Below the pieces are notes generated by a model, which worked only from the letters and a program-made list of their open reading frames with translations, was not told the origin of the DNA and made no database searches. From the NCBI GenBank assembly GCA_028015205.1, contig JAPWFG010000019.1, positions 2,480,001 through 2,544,000 of the forward strand: 64,000 bases of DNA. The letters are read 5' to 3'. The DNA is from Mytilisepta virgata. Its lineage: Eukaryota; Mollusca; Bivalvia; Mytilida; Mytilidae. Position numbers and translations under genes: made by a program. Positions 47,470 to 57,642 of the stretch are shown here, piece after piece. The stretch's first letter is position 1; each line of letters begins with the position of its first letter.

Positions 47470-47927
47470 ATGGCTCAAGACCTGCAATGAACTTTGACCT
47501 GAGGGATACAAAAGAAGTCCATTAAAAAATTTATAATTGCACCATGATATATGGACCTACTGTAACAAAACCAACCATGATAACGAATAACTAGTCTTGT
47601 TTTAAAGGTGTATTTACCTGAGACATTTGACATAGAAATATTGAAAGGATTAAATGAATAAAACCAAGAAAATTTTTATTCTACATGGAGAGCATGAAAG
47701 AGGTACATTTTACTTTGCGGAAGGAGACTTTTTTACCATGGCTCGTGATTTCTAAAATTACGGAAAAAGTAGACTGACTTCACACCCCGAGATTTTAACT
47801 GGATATGTGCCATTGTATGGCGATCGTTTTGAGCCATCTCCCATGTTTCAACGAAACGTACAGACTTAATGGCAGCCTATTATTTCATGACTTCTGTAAC
47901 AGGAAAACAATTGCGCGGCTTGACCCA
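47470..47927 (+). repeat. Right copy of the 459-bp direct repeat
   Basis: 458 bp, nearly identical to 45314-45772. It repeats the putative promoter and the first approximately 19 codons of the reading frame, which then run into element C sequence and stop. The right side continues AGATGACACCTGCC, which is the normal continuation of the element C unit. Confidence 0.95.
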
Positions 47928-48949
47928 GATGACACCTGCCAGTTGGACATGTACACCTTACAATCCTTCCATACACCAAATATAGTAGACCTATTGAATA
48001 CAGTATTCGAAAAACAGGCCAAAACACAAAACCTTAACTATAACCACTGAACCATGAAAATGAGGTCAAGGTCAGATGACACCTGCCAGTTGGACATGTA
48101 CACCTTACAATCCTTCCATACACCAAATATAGTAGACCTATTGCTTATAGTATCTGAGATATGGACTTGACCACCAAAACTTAACCTTGTTCACTGATCC
48201 TTGAAATGGGGTCGAGGTCAATTGAAACTGTCTGACAGGGATGAGGACCTTGTAAGGTACGCACATACCAAATATAGTTATCCTATTTCTCATTATAAGA
48301 GAGAAATTAACATTACAAAAAATCTTAACTTTTTTTTTCAAGTAGTCACTGAACCATGAAAATGAGGTCAAGGACAATGTACATATGACAGACGGAAACT
48401 TTGTAACATAAGGCATCTATATACAAAGTATAAAGCATCCAGGTCTTCCACCTTCTAAAATATAAATCTTTTAAGAAGTTAGTTAACGCCACCGCCGCCG
48501 CCGGATCACTATCCCTATGTCGAGCTTTCTGCGACTAAAGTCGCAGGCTCGACAAAAATTAGTACCGGAATACCATAGTATCATGTGTGCTTGATTTGGT
48601 TTCAATGTTTGAAACAGATTCTGAGAAGAAGCTGTTTGTATTTCCCATAGGGTTCTATATTAAACTATGTTCCACAGTGGTGGCCATTTTGGATTTCGGA
48701 TCAGCACAAAAACTCAAAATTGATAGAGGACCACTCTATTATCATTCATGCATGATTTTGTTTAAATGTGTGAGACTGTTTCTGAGAAGAAGCTGTTTGT
48801 ATGTATTTCTCATAGGCTTCTGTGTTAAACTATGTTCCATGGTGGCGGCATCTTGGATTTCGGATTGGCACCAAAAACTCAAAACTTAAAGGGGACCACC
48901 CTAGTATCATTCCTGCATGATCTGGTTTCTATGTGTGAGACGGTTTCTG

Positions 48950-49209
48950 TTTGTTTGTTTGTTTGGTTGGGGTTTTACGCCGTTTTCAGCACAATTGGCT
49001 ACTTCGCGGCGGCCAGTTTTTATTGGTGGAGGAAGCCGGAGTACCTGGAGAGAACCACCGACCTTCGGTAGGAAAATTGGCAATCCTTGTCAATTTAGAT
49101 CGGAGTCGAACACACCCCGCCACAGGTGAGATTCGAACTCGCAACCTCAGTGTTGATAGGCTAGTGATCATCAGTAGTCATGATGAACTACCTAGACCAC
49201 TCGGCCACC
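48950..49209 (-). mobile_element. Full-length V-domain tRNA SINE with perfect 13-bp target duplication
   Basis: On the minus strand, a tRNA-like head has an A box (TGGCCGAGTGGTC) and a B box (GAGTTCGAATC). A V-domain follows (CTCTCCAGGTACTCCGGCTT), then a tail with GGCGTAAAACCCCAACC and (AAAC)n. GAGACGGTTTCTG occurs at 48937-48949 and 49210-49222 as an exact target-site duplication. The structure matches V-SINE superfamily elements reported in bivalves (RUDI, by memory). It is inserted in a G-family unit. The perfect duplication and boxes suggest a young copy. Confidence 0.9.
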
Positions 49210-50956
49210 GAGACGGTTTCTGAGAAGATGTTTGTATGTATTTTCCATAGGGTTCTATGTTAAACTATGTTCTACAGTGGCGGCCATCTTGGATTTCAGA
49301 TCAGCACCAAAAACTCACAATTAGTAGAGGACCGACCACCCTAGGATCATTTGTGCATGATTTGGTATGTTTGTGAGAGACGGTTTTTGCATGTATGTTA
49401 AACTATGTAACACGGTGGCGACTATCTTGGATTTCAGATCAGCACCAAAAACTCAAAATTAGTAGAGGACCATCCTAGTATCATTTGTGTATGCCTATGG
49501 TTTGGTTTAAATGTATGAAACTGGTTTCTGAGAAGAAGCTGTTTGTATGTATTTCCAATAGGATTTTCTTCTCCACGGTGGCAGCCACCTTGGATTTCGG
49601 ATCTGCACCAAAAACTCAAAATTAGTAGCAGACCATCTAAGGAACATTCCCACAATATCACAATTCAATCTGCAAAGTGGTTTCTCAGAAGAAGATTTTT
49701 GAAATTTCAGCCAATCAGAATGCATTATTGGCCCTGGCAGCCATGTTGAATTTCCGCTCAGCACCAAAAACTCAAACTTTGTAAAGTACCACCCAAAAAT
49801 ACTCCTGCCAAGTTTTGTTCCAATTGGCTAAGTGGTTTCAGAGAAGAAGATTAAAATGTGAAAATTTTACAGACGACAACAACAACAACAGCAAGTTTGA
49901 AAGCGGGTGCTTTAGTTTGCCGGAAAATCATGAACAAAAATTTCCAGACTGATTTTGTTTTTTAAAACATGAAAATACACCTTAATGTCGGTTTTTATAT
50001 CGTTTATAAGATATTTTACAGGAACATTCAGTAAATATATACTTATTGGTATGGTAAACAACGTAACGGAAAACTTGTTGTTGAGATGAAGAATTCATAC
50101 TTTTCCCGCGAAAATTTGGGAGAATTCAGAGTGTTTACAAATATTTACGTTTCAGAAGTAATTAAGATGATAAAAATATTATCTGCATTTTGACAACTAG
50201 ATATCATAAAATATCACACCACTCGACAGAATGTTATATAAACTTAAGTTCCCTGCTGACGGCCATCTTGGATGACGGATCGGCATGAAAGTAACTTCAC
50301 TTGGTCAGAAAATCATAAAGAACATTCATGCCATGTTTGGTTTCAATCCATTCAGCGGTTTTTTTGTATATATTTCCCATAAGGTCCTAATTTTGTTAAA
50401 CTAAGTCCCCTGCTGGCAGCCATGTTGGTTGAAGGATGGCACCAAGGTTACAACACTTGGTCTGCACCTTCATAGGAACATAACTATAAAGTTTAGTTTC
50501 AATCAGTTTTAAAGCCATTCTTTAGAAGAAGATTTTGAAAAATTCAGCCAATCAGAAATTACAAAATGCCCTAGCGGCCATTCGACGAATTAAAATGAAA
50601 GTTACAACACTTGGAGAGGACCTTATAGGGAACATCTCTGCCTAATTTGGTTTCATTCTGTTACAGTGGTTCTCAAGAAGATCCATCATTATGAGAAAAG
50701 TAAATGATGACGCCGGATGACAGACGAAGGACACCAAGTGATGGCAAAAGCCCACGACCCTTTCGGTCAGGTGAGCTAAAAATTAGCAATTTTCCAAGTT
50801 ATAAAGGGGGATAACTCTAGAATGGTTAATGACTCACTGCCCAAATTCAACCTCTGTCTGCGTGTTTTGGTTCTAAGCATTGTGTATGTCAGTTTCATAA
50901 AATTTGGATGAGGCACTTAAGTTAGAGTGCAGAAACAAAAAATTATCAATTAAAGA

Positions 50957-52344
50957 ACCTTTGTGAGCACGCTCACATACCCCACGTCTTCATATTGTCA
51001 CTGGAGAAACAAAATCTCACTTCACAAGTAAAATGAACACAATCAAATGCTTACCTTCACATATTTATCCTAATTTGAATGGCAGCATATTGGGAAATTT
51101 AAATTCCAAGCGAGAGTAGTCAACAGTAATAGTATAGTGAGGCAAATAAGTTCAAAGGGGTGTAACTCCTAGAAAAAAAATTGAATCGTAATTTCCTGTC
51201 GATATGCACATCTACGTAGTATGTCCTTATTATCTGAAAAGGTTTCATAAAATTCTGTTGTGTGGTTTGAGAGGAGTTGCCATGACAAACTGTTGCAGTA
51301 GTACATTAAAGTAAATTAGTTCAAAGGGGCGTAACTCCTAGAAAAAAATTGAATGGTAATTTCCTGTCGATATGCACATCTACGTAGTATGTCCTTATTA
51401 TCTGAAAAGGTTTCATGAAATTCTGTTGTGTGGTTTGAGAGGAGTTGCCATGACAAACTGTTGCAGTAGTACATTAAAGTAAATTAGTTCAAAGGGGCGT
51501 AACTCCTAGAAAAAAAATTGAATCGTAATTTCCTGTCGATATGCACATCTACGTAGTATGTCCTTATTATCTGAAAAGGTTTCATGAAATTCTGTTGTGT
51601 GGTTTGAGAGGAGTTGCGATGACAAACTGTTGCAGTAGTACATTAAAGTAAATTAGTTCAAAGGGGCGTAACTCCTAGAAAAAAAATTGAATCGTAATTT
51701 CCTGTCGATATGCACATCTACGTAGTATGTCCTTATTATCTGAAAAGGTTTCATGAATTTCTGTTGTGTGGTTTGAGAGGAGTTGCGATGACAAACTGTT
51801 GCAGTAGTACATTAAAGTAAATAAGTTCAAAGGGGCGTAACTCCTAGAAAAAAAATTGAATCGAAATTTCCTGTCGATATGCACATCTACGTAGTATGTC
51901 CTTATTATCTAAAAAGGTTTCATGAAATTCTGTTGTGTGGTTTGAGAGGAGTTGCGATGACAAACTGTTGCAGTAGTACATTAAAGTATATAAGTTCAAA
52001 GGGGTGTAACTCCTAGAAAAAAAATTGAATCGCAATTTCCTGTCGATATGCACATCTACGTAGTATGCCCTTATTATCTGAAAAGGTTTCATGAAATTCT
52101 GTTGTGTGGTTTGAGAGCAGTTGCGATGACAAACTGTTGTAGTAGTACATTAAAGTATATAAGTTCAAAGGGGTGTAACTCCTAGAAAAAAAATTGAAAC
52201 GCAATTTCCTGTCGATATGCACAACTACATAGTATGTCCTTATTATCTAAAAAGGTTTCGTGAAATTCTGTTGTGCGGTTTGAGAGGAGTTGCGATGACA
52301 AGAAACAGGACTGATGGACTGACGGACTGACGGACGGACAGACG

Positions 52345-52398
<54 letters not shown>

Positions 52399-52400
52399 AA
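50957..52400. mobile_element. Tandem-core element D with matched subterminal inverted repeats
   Basis: The left end has the perfect hairpin GTGAGC-AC-GCTCAC (50963-50976) followed by ATACCCCACG (50977-50986). The right end has a 14-bp-stem hairpin at 52365-52396 (two mismatches) that includes CGTGGGGTAT (52386-52395), the exact reverse complement of the left decamer. The core is the 169-bp array at 51151-52310, followed by a GACG/GGAC microsatellite at 52311-52353. Diverged copies of a flanking sequence (ATAACTCTAGAATGG) lie on both sides (50809 and 52403). No protein. The design fits Helentron-associated elements. Confidence 0.75.
51151..52310. repeat. 169-bp tandem array, about seven units
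   Basis: TTCAAAGGGG starts at 51151, 51320, 51488, 51657, 51826, 51995 and 52164: steps of 169, 168, 169, 169, 169 and 169 bp. Units are about 95% or more alike, with GTAACTCCTAGAAAAAAA and CCTGTCGATATGCACA nearly constant. Minus-strand open frames in the array are repeat by-products. Confidence 0.95.
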
Positions 52401-52483
52401 GCATAACTCTAGAATGGTAAATGACTCAATGCCAAACCGTCCGGATGTTGTGGTTCTTAGCATTAGTGCGGAAACAAAACAAG

Positions 52484-53508
52484 AGGCTCCCAAGAGCCTG
52501 AATCGCTTACCTATTATATTTTGTGTAGATCTTGCATCAATGATTACTTTTGCTATTTAATGTATACCCTTGCAATTTTCTCCTTAATATTGACTTGCAA
52601 GCTAAAATATAAACTCCTGAACCCAAAAAGATATGGTTGCTAGGAACTTTTTCATCGATTGCTATGGACTTTTTCAATGGCATTGACTCTTGACCTTCCA
52701 TTTTGACTTGAACAGGTAAATTGTAAGGTCCTGAACCCAAATATATATGGTTGCTAGGGACTTTTTCATTGGTTGCTATGGGCTTTTTCAATGATCTTGA
52801 CCCTTTCTTTTTGACTTGTACACTACAGGTAAATTATTAGGTCCTTAACCCAAATATATATCATTGCTAGGGACTTATTCATCTGTTGATAGGGACTTTT
52901 TAATCGGTTGCTATGGAATTTTTCACTGACCTTGACCCTTGATGCTTCATTTAACTTGTACAGCTACAATTTAATTTATTTCAAGTAATGCCCTAAACAT
53001 CTGTGTCAATGTCAGACCATTATTTTCTGTTTACACGTAAATAATCTTTCAAGGGCAAAAACTTCTATAAGGGGTCAATTGACGATTTTGGTCATGTTGA
53101 CTTATTTGTAGATCCTTCTTTACTGAACATTTTTGCTGTATACAGTTTGTCTTTATCTATAATAATATTCAAGCTAATAACCTAAAACTGCAAAATTAAC
53201 AATTCAGGGGCAATAACCCAAAAATGGGTTGACAGATTCGTCTGAAAATTTCATGAAAGGTAGATCTTGACCTCACAAACATTTTTACTACTTGTCAGTT
53301 TTGCCCTAACTACTTCAGTTTTCGAGATATGACCCAAAAAGTGCATTTTCACCCATGTTCTATTTTTAGCCAGGGCAGCCATGTTATCCCGATGGACAAG
53401 AGGAGATCTTTGAAAAAGTTTACGACAAACGGACGGACGATGGACGGACGACGGATGCCAAGTGATGACAAAAGCTCACATGTCCTATTAGGACAGGTGA
53501 GCTAAAAA
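52484..53508 (+). mobile_element. Family G element copy, both ends present
   Basis: Starts AAGAGGCTCCCAAGAGCCTG and ends TCCTATTAGGACAGGTGAGC followed by TAA. The interior is the same subfamily as 41740-42977 (TTGCTAGGGACTTTTTCAT units). This copy shows the undisturbed unit into which the MITE at 42011 inserted in the other copy. Confidence 0.85.
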
Positions 53509-53599
53509 AGCATTTGTTTACTATCAATTGCAAGTTTATACTATCGATAAACTATCTACATCGACTCTCTTGTATACCTTGTATACATATATATCTGTA

Positions 53600-53888
53600 A
53601 TCCCTGTGGATAGTAAACCTCCCATATATGCTTCCTATCAAGTTTTGTTCAATTTGGCCTAGCAGTTTCAGAGGAGAAGATTTTTGAAAACTCAGCCAAT
53701 CAAAATCAACAATTGCCCATGGCGGCCATGTTTGTTGTCCGATCGGGACGAAATGAGCGAACTTTATTAAGGACCTTACATAGATGCTTACATTTGGCCC
53801 AGTGGTTTCAGAGGAGAAGATTAAATGCGGACGACGGACGTCAAGTGATGACAAAAGCTCACATGGCCTGTGGCCAGGTGAGCTAAAA
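53600..53888 (+). mobile_element. Family G right-end fragment
   Basis: Ends GGCCTGTGGCCAGGTGAGCT followed by AA, with 'TTTCAGAGGAGAAGATT' twice upstream. The left end is not recognisable. Confidence 0.65.
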
Positions 53889-53966
53889 ACTAGAGGCTCC
53901 CAGGAGCCTGTATCGCTCACCTGGACGCCAAGTGATGGCAATAGCTCACATGGCCCATTCTTCAGG
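53889..53966 (+). mobile_element. 78-bp deletion derivative of family G
   Basis: The left end (ACTAGAGGCTCCCAGGAGCC ... CGCTCACCTGG) is joined directly to right-end sequence (ACGCCAAGTGATGGCAATAG, CTCACATGGCCC). The final CAGGTGAGCTAA is missing. It is the smallest copy in the window and shows which termini remain when the core is lost. Confidence 0.75.
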
Positions 53967-54089
53967 TTCTTTTTCGGATACCTGTGCTTGCACGGGTAGT
54001 TGCCTAGTGTATATTAATATGAAACACAAGGAAATCATGAGTGCTGTTGACAGACCATGGCCTAGATTAATGAAACACAGATTTGAGAC

Positions 54090-54720
54090 AGCTTTAACAC
54101 CTAAGAAAATTATGCTTGACATAATTTTATTCTTCAGACCTTCGAATTCAGTGGTAGAATGTATAGAAAAACAATAGGAGTACCAATGGGTGCTCCCAGT
54201 CTTACTGATTTACGTATGTTTGAAATAATAACACATATAATTGAATTTCACATTCATTCAGACAAAAAATCTTGCTGTCTGTGTCTTAAGACGACGGTTT
54301 CATGATTTTTAATGGTAATAAAGAGGAATTACCTCAATTTTTCTAAATAGCGAATACTGTTCATTCATTGCTAAAGTTTACATTTGAAATATCAGACCAT
54401 AGCTTGGAATTCTTAGATGTAACTGTATTTATAAGTTATAGGTTTCAAAATACACATACTTCAGATTTAAAGTTGTACAATGTATAGAAAACCTACGGAA
54501 AACCTTCGGTATTTACATCAGCACACCGCTCTTCCGTGTTCACAGGATTTATGTTGGGAGAAATAACTAGATTTATTAGACTTACCAACAATAAGGAAGA
54601 CCTCAAACCTCAAGTTGAAATTTATTATGAATATAATCAAAAGGGTTATAAACCATCCAAACAATTCAATATAATACAAAAAAACAATCCCAGATAAACA
54701 TCCCACTGGTATTTACAACA
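54090..54720 (+). pseudogene. Decayed reverse-transcriptase fragment
   Basis: Blocks in several frames: 'GVPMGAP' followed by a 'LRMFEIITHIIEF' segment (54175-54255), then 'DGFMIFNGNKEELPQFF' after a frameshift (about 54290-54345). A 'LKFTFEISD..LEFLDVTVF' segment follows (about 54373-54432), with later pieces at 54490-54650. Stops and indels separate all of them. The arrangement is of the same general type as the fragment at 34412-34945 but a different family, again resembling Penelope-like reverse transcriptases. Non-functional. Confidence 0.7.
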
Positions 54721-54765
54721 AAATATAACCTGACTCTTCGGCAAATAGGAAGGGCTATTAAAAAC

Positions 54766-55891
54766 TAGAGGCTCTCAAGAGCCTGTATCGGTCACCTGGA
54801 TTTAACTTTTCACCTTGAGCAGACCTAAAAATTTAAGTGTTGCAGTCAATTTGGCTGGTTTTTCTATAGGATTCTATATTAAACTAATTTCAGCTGTGGC
54901 AGTCATCTTGGTTGACAGTCCAGGTCAACGAATATATTTCTAAAAGAAAACCATCTAAGGACCATTTCTGCTAAGTCTTGTTCCAACTGGCTAAGCGGTT
55001 TCAGACAAGAAGATTTTTAAATGAATTTTCCTATAGGGTCCAATATTTAACAAAGTTCGGTGTGGCAGCCATCTTGGTTGACAATCTGGGTGATTGGACA
55101 AATCTCTGAAAGAGCACCTCCTAAGGACCAATGCTGCCAAGTCTGGCTCCAATATGTCAAGTGGTTTCAGACAAGAAGATTTTTCAATGAATTTTTCCAT
55201 AGGGCCCTATGTTAAACTAAGTTCAGGTGTGGCGGCCATCTTGGTTGACAGTCTGGGTCATCGTACAAAATTCTGGAAGAGGACCATCTAAGGACCATTG
55301 CTACCAAGTCTAATTCTAATTGGCTTAGTAGTTTCAGACAAGAAGATTTTTGACTGAATTTTGCGAAGGGTCATTTGTTAAACTAAGTTCTGCTGTGGTG
55401 GCCATCTTTGTTCACAGTCCACGAAATCACACACTTTTCTGAAAAAGTACCTCCTAAGGACCAATGCTGCCAAGTCCGGCTCCAATATGTCAAGTGGTTT
55501 CAGACAAGAAGATTTTTCAATTAATTTTCCTATACGGCCCTATGTTAAACAAAGTTATGTTGTGGCGGCCATCTTGGTTGACAGTCCGGGTCATCGGACA
55601 CACCTCTGTAAGAGGACCATCTAAGGACCATTGCTGCCAAGTCTGGTTTCAATTGGTCAAGTGACTTAAGACAAGATTTTTCAATGAATTTTCCAATAGG
55701 GCCCTATGTTAAACTAAGTTCGGCTGTGGTGGTTATCTTGGTTAACAGTCCGGGTCATTGGACATATTTCTGAAAGAGAACCTAAGAACCATTAACGCCA
55801 ACTTTGGTTCCAACCCTATACATCAAATTTTTCCTTAAATTATTGTTGTAATAGTTCACTTTTCTTTTTTTTCCATCACTTTGTCTTATCA

Positions 55892-55932
<41 letters not shown>

Positions 55933-56748
55933 TATTTTCTATTGTAAGAAAACTTTAGTAATGTGTATATAAGAAGGTCAATACTGTCTACAAAATAGAT
56001 TTAAGTGTATGCGTGAGTGGGAGAGTGCAAGGTTATATATAATAATTTTTTTTCTCAAAGTGATTTGTATTTAAATTTAAAGAAAAACATAGTCATAAAA
56101 TATTTTTGTATAGTTACATATATAATAACCCTGTTACACCATGGTCAGGTGGTGATGTAGGGGTGTATTGTAAAATCCTGACTATGGAAAAACAAATAAA
56201 ATATAAAAAAAAAAACTTTGGTTCCAACTATGCCTTGAAGTTTCATATAAGAAGATTTTTAAAATTCACCCCCTCCTTTTTTTCTATTTTTAGTAACCCC
56301 AGCCATGTTGGTTGGAAGACGGGGATGCCAGACATACTTTTGGAAGGGGGCCACCCAAGGACCATTCCACCAAAGTTTGGTCTCAATTGGCCCAGTGGTT
56401 TGAGAGAAAAAGACCTTTAAAGGAAAGTTTAAGCTGGATGTCGTCTTTAAAGGGCAAAAACCCCATCAGTTTTGCTCTAATTGCTTTAGTTTTTGAGATA
56501 TAAGACAAAAACTGCAGTTTACCCCTATGTTCTATTTTTAGCCATGTCGGCCATGTTGGTTGGCAGGCGGGGTCATCGGACAAATTTTTTAAACTAGATA
56601 CCCCAATGATGATTGTGGCCAAGTTTGGTTACATTTGACCCACTAGTTTCAGAGGAGAAGATGTTTGTAAAAGTTTACAGACGAAGACGGACGACAGACA
56701 CCAAGTGATGAGAAAAGCTCACTTGACCTTTCAGGTCAGGTGTGCTAA
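54766..56748 (+). mobile_element. Family G element copy with a 166-bp tandem core
   Basis: Starts AACTAGAGGCTCTCAAGAGC and ends GACCTTTCAGGTCAGGTGTG followed by CTAA. The marker TTTCAGACAAGAAGAT occurs at 54999, 55165, 55332 and 55498, with a mutated copy at about 55664: steps of 166-167 bp. Each unit includes 'CCTATGTTAAACTAAGTTC' and 'GGCGGCCATCTTGGTTGACA'-like sequence. A non-G segment with a TA microsatellite (about 55815-56215) is inserted. No protein. Confidence 0.85.
55895..55929. repeat. (TA)n microsatellite, about 17 repeats
   Basis: Pure TA dinucleotide run within the G-family copy. Length is likely polymorphic. Confidence 0.95.
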
Positions 56749-57234
56749 TTATTGGTACTACATCCAAAATGATGAAGAGAGCAAAAGAATCTTTAATAGA
56801 CCGCCAATTATTGCATATACAATACATAAAAATATAAAACATTACTTCTAATCAGCGAAACTTAAATAAATTATCTATATAAAAGTAAAATTCTTTTAAA
56901 CGAAATAAATGCAAGACATTTTTTTATGAAAAGCGACCCCATTCCTCTTCTATTAAAATATAATACTTATGTAATTGGCGGCAACACATTTTCATGTCTT
57001 ATTTATAAATAGGGGTGCCTGATAAGGATATGCCTTGGTTCTTAAAACCTAAACCAAAACACTGAACAACTACAAGATGATTTTCTCGACCAGTATTATT
57101 GGAATTATAAATTATAAATGATACAAATGGTAATTGTATTAGAAATCTGTTAATGGTGAACTTAATCGGGTATTTGTTTGGCTTGGTAGTGGACACATAT
57201 CTAACTAACAATTTTGATATCATGCCCGAGTAAG
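56749..57234. other. Non-coding DNA, nothing identified
   Basis: AT-rich sequence between the G copy and the duplicated segment. No supported exon. Confidence 0.6.
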
Positions 57235-57582
57235 TGTAACAGTAAATTTAGTACCGTAGTCAAATATGTCTCCCAGACTTTGTTTCCTAGTAAAGTAAGT
57301 CGGTGTTTTGAATTTTACTAGCAAATTTAGTCTCTAGGATTACTTTTCCTCGGAAAACAAGCCCATATTTAGTAATATATGTCTGGAATCAGTTTTCCTA
57401 TGAAAATTGTTTTTTGGACTTAATTGGAACATCACAACAGTTGTTTTATTTGTATTGGATTTTTTTTTGTATTTAATCAGTTCAAATTTAAACTTGTGAG
57501 TATGTAACAGTAAATTTTGACCCGTAGTAAAATATGTCCACCCGACTTTCTTTCCTAGAAAAGGAAGTCCGTGTTTTGACAA
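57235..57582. repeat. Approximately 80-bp segment in direct duplication
   Basis: TGTAACAGTAAATTT..CCGTAGT(C/A)AAATATGTC, then CTTTCTTTCCTAG-like sequence to GGTGTTTTGA/CGTGTTTTGA, at 57236-57313 and 57506-57582. Similarity is about 80%. Similar TTTTACTAGGA and CCTAG motifs recur at 58250-58400, suggesting one older element that now contains the MITE at 57643. Confidence 0.6.
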
Positions 57583-57642
57583 TAGATGATTTTTTTCAAC
57601 CAAGTTTTAAAGGCAGCCGTGAAATGTGTTCACCACGAAGTA

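Larger units (their letters stand above)
45187..48556. mobile_element. Tandem-core element C
   Basis: The right end has a GCC microsatellite, then ATCCCTATGTCGAG and a nested hairpin (CTGCGACT-AA-AGTCGCAG within GTCGAGC..GCTCGAC), ending GACAAAAATT at about 48556. The left boundary near 45187 (ATGTCTCGCCTG) is weakly complementary to that end. The core holds units with 'ACCATGAAAATGAGGTCAAGG', 'GACACCTGCCAGTTGGACAT' and 'CATACACCAAATATAGTAGA' repeated two to three times. The last part of the right end resembles element B (ATCCCTATGT, then a hairpin, then CGACA.AAAAT), so B and C look related. The middle is displaced by the 2.6-kb insertion. Confidence 0.6.
44801..50779 (+). mobile_element. 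Family G element copy expanded by nested insertions
   Basis: The left end CCAGAGGCTCTCAAGAGCCT lies at 44801 and the right end GACCCTTTCGGTCAGGTGAG followed by CTAA at about 50779. Between them G-type units ('TTCTGAGAAGAAGCTGTTTG', 'TATGTTAAACTATGTTC', 'ATCAGCACCAAAAACTCA') are interrupted by tandem-core element C (about 45187-48556) and by a SINE (48950-49209). Element C is itself interrupted by the direct-repeat unit at 45312-47931. The order of insertion is G, then C, then the direct-repeat unit, with the SINE placed independently into G. Confidence 0.7.

Noticed and set aside
45314..47927. Canonical LTR retrotransposon
   Set aside because: The repeats and 5-bp duplication fit, but no gag/pol, primer-binding site or polypurine tract is visible, and the interior has an apparent spliced gene. 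It is reported as LTR-like only.
51675..52493. Minus-strand open frames of 69-103 codons with repeated sequence
   Set aside because: They are by-products of the 169-bp array and differ only by unit; the last runs into the hairpin end.
53932..54177. 81-codon open frame
   Set aside because: It fuses family G end sequence with decayed reverse-transcriptase DNA. It is not a gene.
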